Part shown: positions 23,085 through 32,640 of the stretch, piece after piece
Layout of the letters: the number at the start of each line of letters is the position of its first letter
How positions within the stretch are numbered: the first letter of the stretch is position 1
NCBI GenBank assembly: GCA_018873225.1
Contig: JAEILZ010000002.1
Coordinates: 4,526,001-4,590,000 of the forward strand
From: [Phialemoniopsis] sp. UDSM-2020
Lineage: Eukaryota > Ascomycota > Sordariomycetes > Thyridiales > Thyridiaceae
Length of the DNA: 64,000 nucleotides
Reading direction: 5' to 3'
Position numbers and translations under genes: made by a program
Notes under the pieces: model-generated
What the model saw: only the letters and a program-made list of their open reading frames with translations
Databases searched by the model: none
What the model was told of the DNA's origin: nothing

Positions 23085-24360
23085 ATGAAGCCACAACAGA
23101 TTCTAAGGTACCAACGCCCACTCTTGAACACAATTACACGCACCAGCACCACTGCCCATCTCCACACGACACTACAGAAACCTTTCCTAACCGCCCGTCA
23201 TTCCTCCCACAGAGCCGCCCAAACCGCAGCGGTAAACATATTCGGTCTGCAAGGCCTCCACACAATGTCACCAGCATCATCACAACAGTACGACGTCCTC
23301 GTCGTCGGCGGCGGGCCCGCGGGCCTCTCGGCAGCGGCTGGCCTCGCGCGGCAGCTGCACACGGCACTCGTCATCGACTCGGGCGTCTACCGCAACGCCC
23401 GCACGAAGCACATGCACAACGTCATCGGCTACGACCACGTCGACCCGGCCACGCTGCGCGCCAAGGCGCGGGCGGACCTCGAGGCGCGGTACCCGAGCGT
23501 GAGCTTCCAGAACGCGACGATAACGAAGGCGCAGAAGCTCGAGGACGGCAGCTTTGCGCTGACGGCCGAGGACGGCGCCGAGTATCGCGGCAAGAAGCTC
23601 GTCGTTGCGGCAGGTATTACAGATCTTCCACTTGACATCGAGGGGTATGCGGATTGCTGGGGGTATAGCATGTAAGTCACCGCCACCTGTGGCCCTAATG
23701 GACACCTTTAGAATAATGTACTGATGCTCTTTTAGTTTCCACTGTTTGTTTTGCCATGGCTATGAGGAGGCTGGCGCCGACACCGTCGGTGTCTTGGCCA
23801 TCGGCATGATGTCGAACCCCCAGATTGCCATGCACATCATCCCCATGGCGGCTCGTCTGAGCAAAAAGGTTAAGGTGTACACGAATGGTGACCAAGCAGC
23901 GGCCGATGGCCTGCGCGAGCTGCTCAAGGCCACGAATCTCCCTGTGACGGTGGAGAGCAGGAAGATCACCAAGTTCAACCTGGTGTCGCCCAGCTCGTCA
24001 ACGAGCGTGGCCGTCACTCTGGAGGGCGGCGAACAGAACAATGAAGGCTTCTTGGTATGTATAGTCCCGCCTGCAACTTGCATTTACCATCAGGTTCACA
24101 CATTTACTAACTCCATCAAGGTTCACGTACCCAACGCCCAGCTAAATGGTCCCTTTGTCAAGGATCTGTCACTCGAACTAGGCCCTGCTGGCGAGATCGC
24201 TCTCAAGAGTCCGATGGGCGAGACTAGTGTCTCTGGATGCTTTGCTGGTGGCGACATTGCTGTGGCCATGCGCGCGGTGCCTCTTGCCATGTCTACCGGA
24301 ATGGCCGCGGGAGCTGGCGCGGTATCATCAGTACAACACGATGCAGCCTACAAGCTTTAG
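23085..24360 (+). CDS. FAD-dependent CxxC thiol oxidoreductase (thioredoxin-reductase-like, GliT type)
   Basis: Three exons (23085-23671, 23736-24054, 24121-24360) encode 381 residues. The core begins with the FAD-binding Rossmann motif DVLVVGGGPAGLSAA at about residues 70-84. The redox pair C199-LF-C202 sits in CLFCHGYE, rebuilt by the first splice, and the C-terminal FAD motif CFAGGDIAVAMRAVPLA is present. This layout fits the fungal flavin thiol oxidases related to GliT rather than canonical thioredoxin reductase. Unusually, about 60 residues precede the core; they are rich in R, T, H and Q with almost no acids, like a mitochondrial presequence. An internal ATG at codon 61 (23265) would give the usual cytosolic length, so dual targeting by alternative starts is possible. 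The substrate disulfide is unknown. Confidence 0.88.
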
Positions 24361-25431
24361 AAGGATGGTGTAATGAAAGTTGAAGACCATAAGATATAAG
24401 GGCAGCGTAACTCTACACATTGGAAGATTGTATGCATAAGATAGAGCCAGTATAGAAAGTTATCGTTTTAATGTCAATCAAATGATCAAATGATGAAAAC
24501 CTACGCAGTGCATTTGGTTTCCCCCTCCCCAACATGAATCCTTCGCTTGTTCTAAGAGACCACTGATTTTTGACTCGTTTAAAGCGTTACAAGCGAGGCT
24601 CTTACGAAAGCTTGCATCTGTTAATTCGACCAGATAGAACAACCTAAGATGAACCACTCAAGTTTACAGGTTCCAGGCATTGGTGCCATGCTTCGACTTT
24701 GACGGCCCGTGCCGTACGGTGAGCAATGCTTCGTTGACAGATTGGTCGACCAGGAAAGGTTAGCGCTGTAGGGGCCTTTCTCGCTTGAAAGGGACCCTGA
24801 AACTGGATCAGCGGTCTAGACCGTCCAGTGGGCCAATCCGCAGCTGGTGCGGCTGGCCAATATTGTCTGCAAGTCGGCCCAAGAAGTCATGGTATTTGTG
24901 CCTGTCAGTCATTGTGCTCGCCATTCTGGAAAGTCCGAGAAACCAGTAAAGTGGGAACAGCTCTTCAGAACCAGAACAATATACAAGACTTTGAGCCCTT
25001 CGATGCGAACTCATGGATTCTGGTCATTTAGCGGTTGGAGGCCTAAGCATTTTTCAGATGGAGCCAGTCCGTTCTAGAGTAAAAGTCCCTCCCGACAGCA
25101 AGGCAGAATCCACACTTCACGATTTCCGCTTTGGGCCAGAGCTGAAAACTCGCCAGCCATTTACAACCTAGCCCGAACGCCAAACGGCAGGGATATCGTG
25201 GTTAGACAATGCGGCATTGGCCTGCTTAAAAGCACTCTCGTGTCCAGCGAGGATCGGTGGCGTTTGGTTCTTGGCTTCTTCGTCTTTAACAGCCGGCCGC
25301 CTGCGATTCTCTTCTTATCACGACGCCACCAGAGAGTAGGTTACTTGGCAGTCCTTTGCCTACTCGTGCAACGACTGCTCTGAAGAACAGCATTCATTCA
25401 CAACCTCGAAGTCTCCCGCCCTTTGGCTAGC
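24361..25431. other. Intergenic with a two-arm palindrome
   Basis: A 1.07-kb stretch between two rightward genes, with no convincing gene. It holds a striking interrupted palindrome at 24802-24829 (listed separately) and ends in a pyrimidine-rich leader before the WW-protein start. Confidence 0.5.
24802..24829. promoter_or_regulatory. Interrupted palindrome ACTGGA..CGGTCTAGACCG..TCCAGT
   Basis: A perfect 12-base palindrome (CGGTCTAGACCG, 24812-24823) is flanked by a second inverted pair, ACTGGA and TCCAGT, with a 4-base insert on the left arm. The core is also CGG-N6-CCG, a spacing possible for a dimeric Zn2Cys6 regulator. It lies about 600 bases upstream of the WW-protein start. The binding role is inference. 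Confidence 0.35.
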
Positions 25432-28400
25432 ATGGACGGGCCATTCCCCGCCCGGAAGCCCGTCGGCCGAAAGCCGGTGGGCTTTGCGCCTCCAGCAGCG
25501 CAGGCACCATACCCTCAATACGCCGGCGCCCAAGGCGCTCCTCCGGCAGCCGACCCGGCAGCCCAATTCCACGCGACGATGGCGCAGTACCGCCTGCAAC
25601 CTCCAACAGCCGCCTCTGGAGCAGCACAGCAACAGTTCGCCGCGGCCATGGCCCAGTACGGAGCACAGCTGCCTTCCTCCGCTCCCATGACCCAAGAGCA
25701 GGCTCAACAGCAGCTGTCGGCCACGATGGCCAAGTACGGCGTCACGCTCCCTCCAGCGAACTCGGACCCAATGCAACAGTACGCGGCTACTATGGCGAAG
25801 TACGGTGTGAATCTTCCGGCGCCGACGACACCAGGCGCACCAGACCCGACGCAGCAAGTCGCGGCAGCCATCGGCCAATATCACACTGGAGTATCGGACT
25901 ATGCCAGCATGCAGAATGCCGCAAGCGCCGCTGCGCAGTCCTACATCGCCGATCAGCTCAGCAACACACACATTCAAGCGCCCTATCAGCAAAGGGCTGC
26001 ATCGGTGCCGCCGCCGTCGCCCGGACACCAAGCTGGACCGGGCCAGGCCCCTACCCCCATTGGCGTGCCGAACCAGAGTCCGGCTTCTCAGCAGAGACAA
26101 TCCATCTACCAAGCCAACGCTGTTCCTGGCGCGCAGACACCAGTCGCGACGAGACCTAGCCCCGGGCCAACATCCCAACAACCCTTGACCGGCTACCCAC
26201 CTGCGACGCAGTATGGTCCACCTCCCGTCCCTACAGCGAGCCGCCCCGGAGTCTCGCGCGTGGCCTCGCCGTCCTCCGTCAACAGCAACTCAACAGGCTC
26301 TTATTTCGCCCCCGCACCAAACGGCCTCCAATCCCCGACCGATGCCTACAGCCGACGGACGAGTGTGGCCAGCAGCATCGGGATGAACACCCCCGCGACG
26401 ACTGTTGGCACACCGGAGCCAGTCCAGCAGCCTCCCATGAACAACATACCCAGCAGCGGCAAGACCTGCGCTTCCTGCAAGAAGGGTATGTAATGCACCG
26501 GTACTCAATCGTCCCAAACTTCTCCTCACTAACATTTTCAAATAGCCATCGCCCAAAACGTCTCCATCTACGACTGCCTCGTCTGCAGCACCGCCCAGGT
26601 CGCCACGCACATCTGCGTCTGGTGCCTCACCGCCGGCGCCGCGGGCCGCAACCACCCGCACGACGCCTCGTACATGGCGACCGAGTCGGACCCACGCATG
26701 CGCGACCCGGCCGGCGGCCTGCCCGCCGACTGGACCGTGCGCAAGAACGCCTCGTCGCGCCTGTGGTACACGCACAACGCGACCGGGTTCAAGACGCATC
26801 TGCGCCCCTTCCTCGACGAGGACGCCGAGGCCGGCGCGCCCCTGCCAGACGGCTGGCAGGAGATCAGGACCGCTGACGGCAAGGTGTTTTACTTCCATGC
26901 CGCGACCAACGAGTCGACGTGGACGCGGCCGAGGAGGCAGTTGCCTGCTGGCTGGAGGATGATCAAGACACCCGACGGCGCGCCGTTTTACATGCACGAC
27001 GCGCTGCGGCTGTCGACGTGGGACAGGCCTGGGGAGCAGCCAAAGATCGTGAGGAGGGCTGGTAAGCCGCCCACGGGCGCAGCAGGTGGTGCCCCCGCTA
27101 CGCAGCGGCAGGTCATCGCCGGAATACCTACCTCGGTACCCGTGAACGGCGGTGGCAGCAATGCTCTCGTGCAGCAGCAGCAGGGCCAGGCGCAGCCCAA
27201 CGGCACGTCCAAGACAGCGACGGCCGTCAGTATCGCCAACAACGTAGCCCGCCTGTCGGCCGCCACAGACGGCTCGGCGCAGGGGATTCTGACCGCCACA
27301 GCGGCTGCCGCGCGGTTGACGGGGCTCGGCGTGAAGGTCGCCGGCAAGAAGCTCGGCAAGCTGGGCAAGGGCAAGCGGATGTCGACCCTGGCTGGGGCCA
27401 CGGGCCTCTTGACCACCGCCGCCGTCGTGGCCAACGTCGCTTCCGGCGACGGCGATGGCTTGGACTTCGGAGGTTTCGGCGGCGGCGACGACAGCACGGG
27501 CTTTGTCGTAGAAGAGGTCGGCCAGAGCGAGACGCAGTACGTGCAGGAGACGACGACCACAACATTTACGATGGACAGCTACCCGGACTACAGCGCGGGT
27601 GCGGTGGACATGTCTATGGGCAACGTGCAGCAAGACTCCTTTGTGCCTCCGTTGGCGCAGATGAGCGCGGACCAACAAACTGCCTGGTTTGCGGAGCAGA
27701 GCGGTCTCTCGCAGCAGGATGCCTCTGTGCCTCCACTAGCTCAGATGAACGCAGAACAGCAGACGGCTTGGTTTGCTGAGCAAAGTGGTCTCTCGCAGCA
27801 GGCTGTGCCTCCACTGGCGCAGATGACCGCCGACCAACAGACCGCCTGGTTCGCCGAGCAGAGTGGCTTGACGCAGCAGCAGTTGGGAGGCCCCGCGCTC
27901 TCGGGGATGCCGCCGGCTGAGACGTACAGTGTCCCGTATGACCAACCTGCCGTCGTGCAGGAGACGACGTACTCTTACACGCAACCAGAGTACAACTACG
28001 CGCCCGCCGCGGCTGAGCAGACATACACATACCAGGAGCAGGCTCAGCAGCAACAGCCTGTGACGGCAGAAAGCTACACCGTTACAGTCGACCAGACAGT
28101 AGTGAATGACCAGGGTGCGACGGCGAGCTACGCCCAACCCGACGCTTACTATCAGCAACAGAACGCGGCGAGCGAGTACACCCAGGCCCTCCAGCAGCAG
28201 GCCATCATCAACCAGATCGTGGACCTCGCAACATCGTCGCCGGCAGACAACTCCTCGCCCATGGATCAGGCTCCACCACCACAGAATGAACCACCGCAAG
28301 GTACTCCGCCGCTGCAGTCCAACCCACAGGAGTACACGCAACCTCCTCCTGACGCGGAATCGCCGCCGCCGAACCCTTCGCCCATGCATGACCCGCCGCC

Positions 28401-28662
28401 CACGAGCAGCCCGCCAGTCCACGAGACCCAGCCGATGCAGAACCCGAGCGCTACGCCTCCACCAGCCGTGACGTCGCCGCCGGCCCCGTCCATCATCGAG
28501 CAGGCCCTGTCTGTGATACCTTCGCAGCCAATACCACCCGTTGACCAGGTACAACCAATGAGCTCACCGCCGGCAACGACTGAGCCGTGTGCAGCTGCTC
28601 CTCCACCTAGTACCGCTTCGGCATCCACCAAGGTTCACGAGGCCTGCAATGATCTCATTTGA
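25432..28662 (+). CDS. WW-domain, Cys-motif, Pro/Gln-rich scaffold-like protein
   Basis: Two exons (25432-26485, 26546-28662) encode 1056 residues; the intron joins the CASCKK motif to AIAQNVSIYDCLVC. Order of parts: a Pro/Ala/Gln-rich N-terminus with about five imperfect repeats built on ATMAKYGVxLPP; a Ser/Pro linker; a Cys motif starting C346xxC349 with further CxxC pairs and a His, possibly a zinc ribbon; three WW-type domains at about residues 410-440, 451-481 (LPDGWQEIRTADGKVFYFH, STWTRP) and 485-513 (LPAGWRMI, STWDRP); an Ala/Gly/Lys segment; three tandem copies of VPPLAQM..DQQTAWFAEQSGL; and a Tyr/Gln-rich then Pro-rich disordered tail. WW domains bind proline motifs, and the protein carries many such motifs itself, so self-association is possible. 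Cellular role is unknown. Confidence 0.85.
25570..25905 (+). repeat. Degenerate coding repeats (A-T-M-A-K-Y-G-V type)
   Basis: About five copies of a motif reading A-[TA]-M-A-[QK]-Y-[GR]-x-x-L/Q-P-P, separated by Gln/Ala-rich spacers, inside the first exon of the WW-domain protein. The last copy is reduced to AAAIGQYHTGVS. Confidence 0.75.
27643..27885 (+). repeat. Three tandem 26-28-residue coding repeats
   Basis: Units begin at 27643, 27727 and 27805, each reading VPPLAQM followed by [SNT]A[DE]QQTAWFAEQSGL[ST]QQ. They are nearly identical in protein but differ at third codon positions, so the repeat has been kept under protein-level selection rather than being a fresh duplication. Confidence 0.9.
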
Positions 28663-28739
28663 TTATGAATTTACTCGAAGATATCTGGACTGAAATACAA
28701 GAGCCTGTCGACTTTTCAAGATGATCATCAATGAGGATA

Positions 28740-30617
28740 TTAGGAAACGCCCCAGACACCCAACACGTCGCAACGGATCGCGCGGCGATCCTGTGCAGCA
28801 CCTTGCTCCAACTTCTTGACCCTTTTCACCGTCAACCCAACAGCCAGCGGCCCTAGAATCGTGCAGAGGACTATGGCCCAGGTGACGACCAGAAAAATGT
28901 TCGAGTTGGCCTGACCGTTGTCAGAGGCGCCGGCAAAGATGCCATTGCTCTCGGCAATGGAGGAGATCAGGAAGCCGATCTCTCCGCGGGCAGTCATCGC
29001 GCAACCGATAATTGTTGCGGGATAGATAGACTTGGGCTTCACGCTGGCAGGATCTCTGCTTGTTGCGATAGCAGGAGCCGTGTCCTGAGCAGGCGGTGAT
29101 GGACGCGAAGCTTGGGCCTGGGGTTCTTGTGCCGGCGAAGTCGCAGCCGGCTCAGATGATTCACCGGGGGCAGCATTGCTGGCACACGCAGTGGCGGCAG
29201 TGGCGGCGGTCGTTTGCCGCTCGGGGCTTTTGCCCCAGAAGTGCTTCGAGCCGGATCGAAGCAGCTTGAGGGTTGAAGCTTTTACCCTGCCGAGGAATGG
29301 CAGTCTCCAAGACACCATCCACGCTCCACACGCAAGCTTTCCTAGTATCATGAGCACCGTATATACCAGTCCCTTCCAGACGATCTGCCCAGAAAACATC
29401 TTGGTTATCGGTATCGAGAATCCTATTGATGCCTATATAGTCCTGTTAGTACATGTCGGGTATCTTGGCTTGGAAGGAATAGCATACGAAAAATAGTGGT
29501 CGCAATACACGATTCACAGGTGCAGCATAGTAGTGCTCGTAAATATCCACTCCAGAACTTTTTGAAGTCGTTTCTCCATCTTGTGATGCGCCAGAGCTGA
29601 CATTGACACCTCCATTGGTATCTGCGCTGTCCGCACCCGCCCTGGTAGATGTCTCCGGTTCGGCAGAAGGACTTGGAACTGGCGAATGCGGGACTTCGGA
29701 ATCCCACCAGCTGATGGCTGCGCCAGCGATGTACGCTGCAAACAAATTGGATGTTCCAGCGTAGCTAGATGCAGCCACGCAGCCTATCAAGATCAGCGTG
29801 TGAGACGTGAAAGGTGTGTAATGGGAACCGAGAAGACGATTCAGAGCCCCTTTCGGCTGCACCTCCCGCCGAGCATTGGACCAAGCGGTCAGAGGTCGGA
29901 CGACGAAGGTGCACAGCAGAGGGGCGACAACGGCAAAAGCCACAGACACCAACAGAGGCCGAACGATGATGGTGGCGTTGATGGAAGCTGTGCTGGCGCC
30001 CAGATTAGAGATGACCTGCACCATGACCAGTCCGACAACATCGTCCATCATCGCAGCGCTGGTAAGCACCACGCCGAGTCTGGACTTGGTCAGTCCGCTT
30101 GTACCAAGGACGGTAAAGGTGGTCCCCAAGCTCGTGGAGCATAGTGCTGCGCCTGCTGCGAAACATTGCAGGGGCGCGGCATCGATTAGACGAGCCAGCA
30201 CAAACGAAAGCCCGATAGGTAGGGCGATGCCGGTGATGGCCACGCCGGAAGAGAGCAGAATATTTGACTTTAGCGAGCGGAACGAGGTCGAGAGACCACC
30301 TAGACACTCTGTTAGCAAGATGATGGTTTTGTGGGATGGAGGCATCTTCGCTGACCTTCATAAACGAGCAGCAACAGTCCAAGGTACCCAAGCTGGACCA
30401 CGACGCGCTCAACCTCGACACCGAGCCATTTCGCGCCAGGCGTGCCCCAAGCCACTCCTAGAAAAACTTGACCGAGAAGTCCGCAATACAGAGCCTTGTC
30501 CAAGACCAGATTGACAACATTCAGAAGGAGGAGAAACGAGGACTGGACGAGGATAGTCGTGATATCGGGCTCGTGATATGGCAAGGAAATCGCGCTTCCA
30601 TCAGCAGTCGACACCAT
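28740..30617 (-). CDS. CPA2-type Na+(K+)/H+ antiporter
   Basis: Three exons (30617-30356, 30299-29488, 29432-28740) encode 588 residues; the introns are 30300-30355 and 29433-29487. A dozen or so hydrophobic helices form a sodium/hydrogen exchanger domain. Family cues include VVQLGYLGLLLLVYEGGLST, TSLGTTFTVLGTSGL, and the paired acids in AAMMDDVVGLVMVQVI, which correspond to the ion-binding site of CPA antiporters. A hydrophilic insert rich in Ser, Thr, Glu and Pro lies between helices near residue 310-350, and a second Ala/Pro/Ser/Gln-rich insert lies near 430-475 before TARGEIGFLISSIAES. The protein probably exchanges monovalent cations for protons at the plasma membrane or an endomembrane. 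It is convergent with the WW gene, with about 80 bases between stops. Confidence 0.9.
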
Positions 30618-31563
30618 TTTCGCACTACTCTATCCAATTCTTGACAAAGATTACATTGAAGCACTCTTTTTGGTTGCAATGGGTTTGCTCACTACACGAG
30701 CGTTGCGAAAGCATGAGTCCTTGGTTCAATGATTCATGCTGTTGATATCAAAATCGCGCGACGCATTGCGATGTCGTGCTGAGGATGCCTTGGCGGACCC
30801 ACCTTTTGCGTCACCTGGGTGCGCCGTGACAAAAGTTACAGGACGGGTGTTCCTTCCCTGCTCGCATGCTGATGAGCATCCTCAATGCAGTCGAGAATGG
30901 AATATGAACATGACCCTTCATAACAATTTAATGTACTCATCATAACTACTCAAAATATTGATTTTGAATCATTGCGCCATGCTGTCACGGCCCAGCAAGT
31001 TCTTCACGGCCAGCAATTGCTCACGAGCACCACCGCGCAAACGGCCTGCCCAGGGCAAGATGCTCGCTGGAAGATAGGAGAGACAAAATGAAGGCCGAGA
31101 TGATAGAGTGTACCGATTCCCATGCCTTGCAAGAGAAAATCAATCTCATGTTCAAGCCTGTTTCGGCATCTAGACAAAGATGTATCGCCGCGGTACATGT
31201 AGTGCCCGAGATCCCAGTCCGGACTTCTCTCCGAGGGGCGGATCTGCGCCAAGATTTCGGCTTTCAGTGCGGCAATCCCTGTGTTAGGGGCGGGCACACC
31301 ACACACCAAGCACTTTGCCTCTCTGCAATTTGTCCGCTTCGGTCTCCTTGCCGTAAAGCATGTACGTAGATATGGCCGGCACTCGCTCTTTAGTTGTAGA
31401 TGTAGTAGATCAGAGGCTGCAGGGCCTAAAAGAGTAGAATAACAGAACCTGTCCTTCTTTGGTCCATGTATCATTCAAGCTAGCTTCGCTAGACTCCCTC
31501 TGTAGTACTCAACCTCGTCCAACACTTCCCTTCCCACGGCACACCCAGAACACCCAAACAATC
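30618..31563. other. Divergent intergenic region
   Basis: A 946-base stretch between the leftward antiporter and the rightward SDR gene. Overlapping open frames at 31004-31474 (minus) and 31088-31369 (plus) have no domain features and are not called. A pyrimidine-rich segment precedes the SDR ATG. Confidence 0.5.
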
Positions 31564-32550
31564 ATGGGCAGCCAGGGCCCTTCAGAGCACATCCTCATCA
31601 CGGGCGGCGCCGGCTTCATCGGCCAGAACCTCGCCGCCGCCCTCGCCGCCTCGAGCCCAGACGCCTTCCTCACCCTGACCGACGTCGTCCAGCCCCCCGT
31701 CCCCGAGGGCGCAAAGCAGCACACCCACCGCATCGAGACGATAAAGAGCGACCTGACCGACCCCTCCGCCGTCGCCTCGCTCCTCGCGCCACGCCACTCG
31801 GCCGTCTACCTCCTGCACGGCCTCATGTCGGGCGGCGCCGAGGCCGACCTCGAGCTCGGCTGGCGCGTCAACTGGGACTCGCACCGCGCCGTGCTCGACC
31901 ACCTGCGCCGGCGCCACCCGGGCACGGTCGTCGTCTTCCCCTCCAGCCTCGCCGTGTACGGGCCGGCCGCCGCGGGCCAGACGACGAGCGAGGCGACGAG
32001 CCCGCAGCCGCAGTCGAGCTACGGCGCGCAGAAGCTCATGGTCGAGACGTATCTCGGCGACATGTCGCGCCGGGGCCTGCTCGACGGGCGCGTCGTGCGC
32101 CTGCCCACCATCATCGTGCGGCCGGGCGCCCCCTCGGCGGCGGCGAGCTCGTTCGCGAGCGGGATCGTGCGGGAGCCGCTCAAGGGGCTGGAGGGCGTGC
32201 TGCCCGTGGCGCGGGACCTCAAGATGTGGGTGTGCAGCCAGGACACCGTCGTGCGGAACCTGGTCTATGTCAAGGACGTGCCGGCGAGTAGATTCGGCAT
32301 TAGCCGCGTCGTGAACTTGCCGGGTATCACGGTCACGGTGCAGGAGATCCTCGACGCGCTCGAGACGGTCGGCGGCAAGGAAGCGCTGGCCCTGGTGAGG
32401 GAGCAACGCGATCCCAAGGTGGAGGCGATTGTGGGGAGCTGGCCCGCGCAGTTCGACATCAGCCTGGCAGAGTCCCTGGGAATGCAGTCGGATGTTGACC
32501 TGGCCACGAATGTCAGGCTATTTGCCGAGCGACAGGGTCTGCAGGTTTAG
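31564..32550 (+). CDS. NAD-dependent epimerase/dehydratase-fold dehydrogenase, D-erythronate-dehydrogenase-like
   Basis: A single exon of 328 residues from the ATG at 31564. The extended-SDR cofactor motif TGGAGFIG lies near residues 13-20, and the catalytic pair Y153xxxK157 is in SSYGAQKLM, preceded by FPSSLAVYG. The overall order (HILITGGAGFIGQNL, LHGLMSGGAE, RLPTIIVRPGAPSAAASSFASGI) resembles DenD, the bacterial D-erythronate 2-dehydrogenase that oxidises D-erythronate to 2-oxo-erythronate. Third codon positions are almost all G or C, much more so than in neighbouring genes, which suggests high expression or a distinct origin. Function is supported by the nearby four-carbon acid sugar kinase, but a different hydroxy-acid substrate is possible. 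Confidence 0.82.
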   Translation: MGSQGPSEHILITGGAGFIGQNLAAALAASSPDAFLTLTDVVQPPVPEGAKQHTHRIETIKSDLTDPSAVASLLAPRHSAVYLLHGLMSGGAEADLELGWRVNWDSHRAVLDHLRRRHPGTVVVFPSSLAVYGPAAAGQTTSEATSPQPQSSYGAQKLMVETYLGDMSRRGLLDGRVVRLPTIIVRPGAPSAAASSFASGIVREPLKGLEGVLPVARDLKMWVCSQDTVVRNLVYVKDVPASRFGISRVVNLPGITVTVQEILDALETVGGKEALALVREQRDPKVEAIVGSWPAQFDISLAESLGMQSDVDLATNVRLFAERQGLQV

Positions 32551-32640
32551 GCATGCGTTGCATAGATAACGGCGTTAGCGGGTCATGCTTTTTTATATGT
32601 AAAATTACTGTCGTCCCCAGAATTTAAATCGTGATGTGGC

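Noticed and set aside
25432..28662. Two separate genes at 25432-26493 and 26674-28662
   Set aside because: A GT-AG intron at 26486-26545 joins them in phase and completes the set of CxxC motifs, so one gene is the better model.
31004..31474. Minus-strand open frame of about 155 codons upstream of the DenD-like gene
   Set aside because: No family motif, overlapping plus-strand frames and position in a divergent promoter; not supported.
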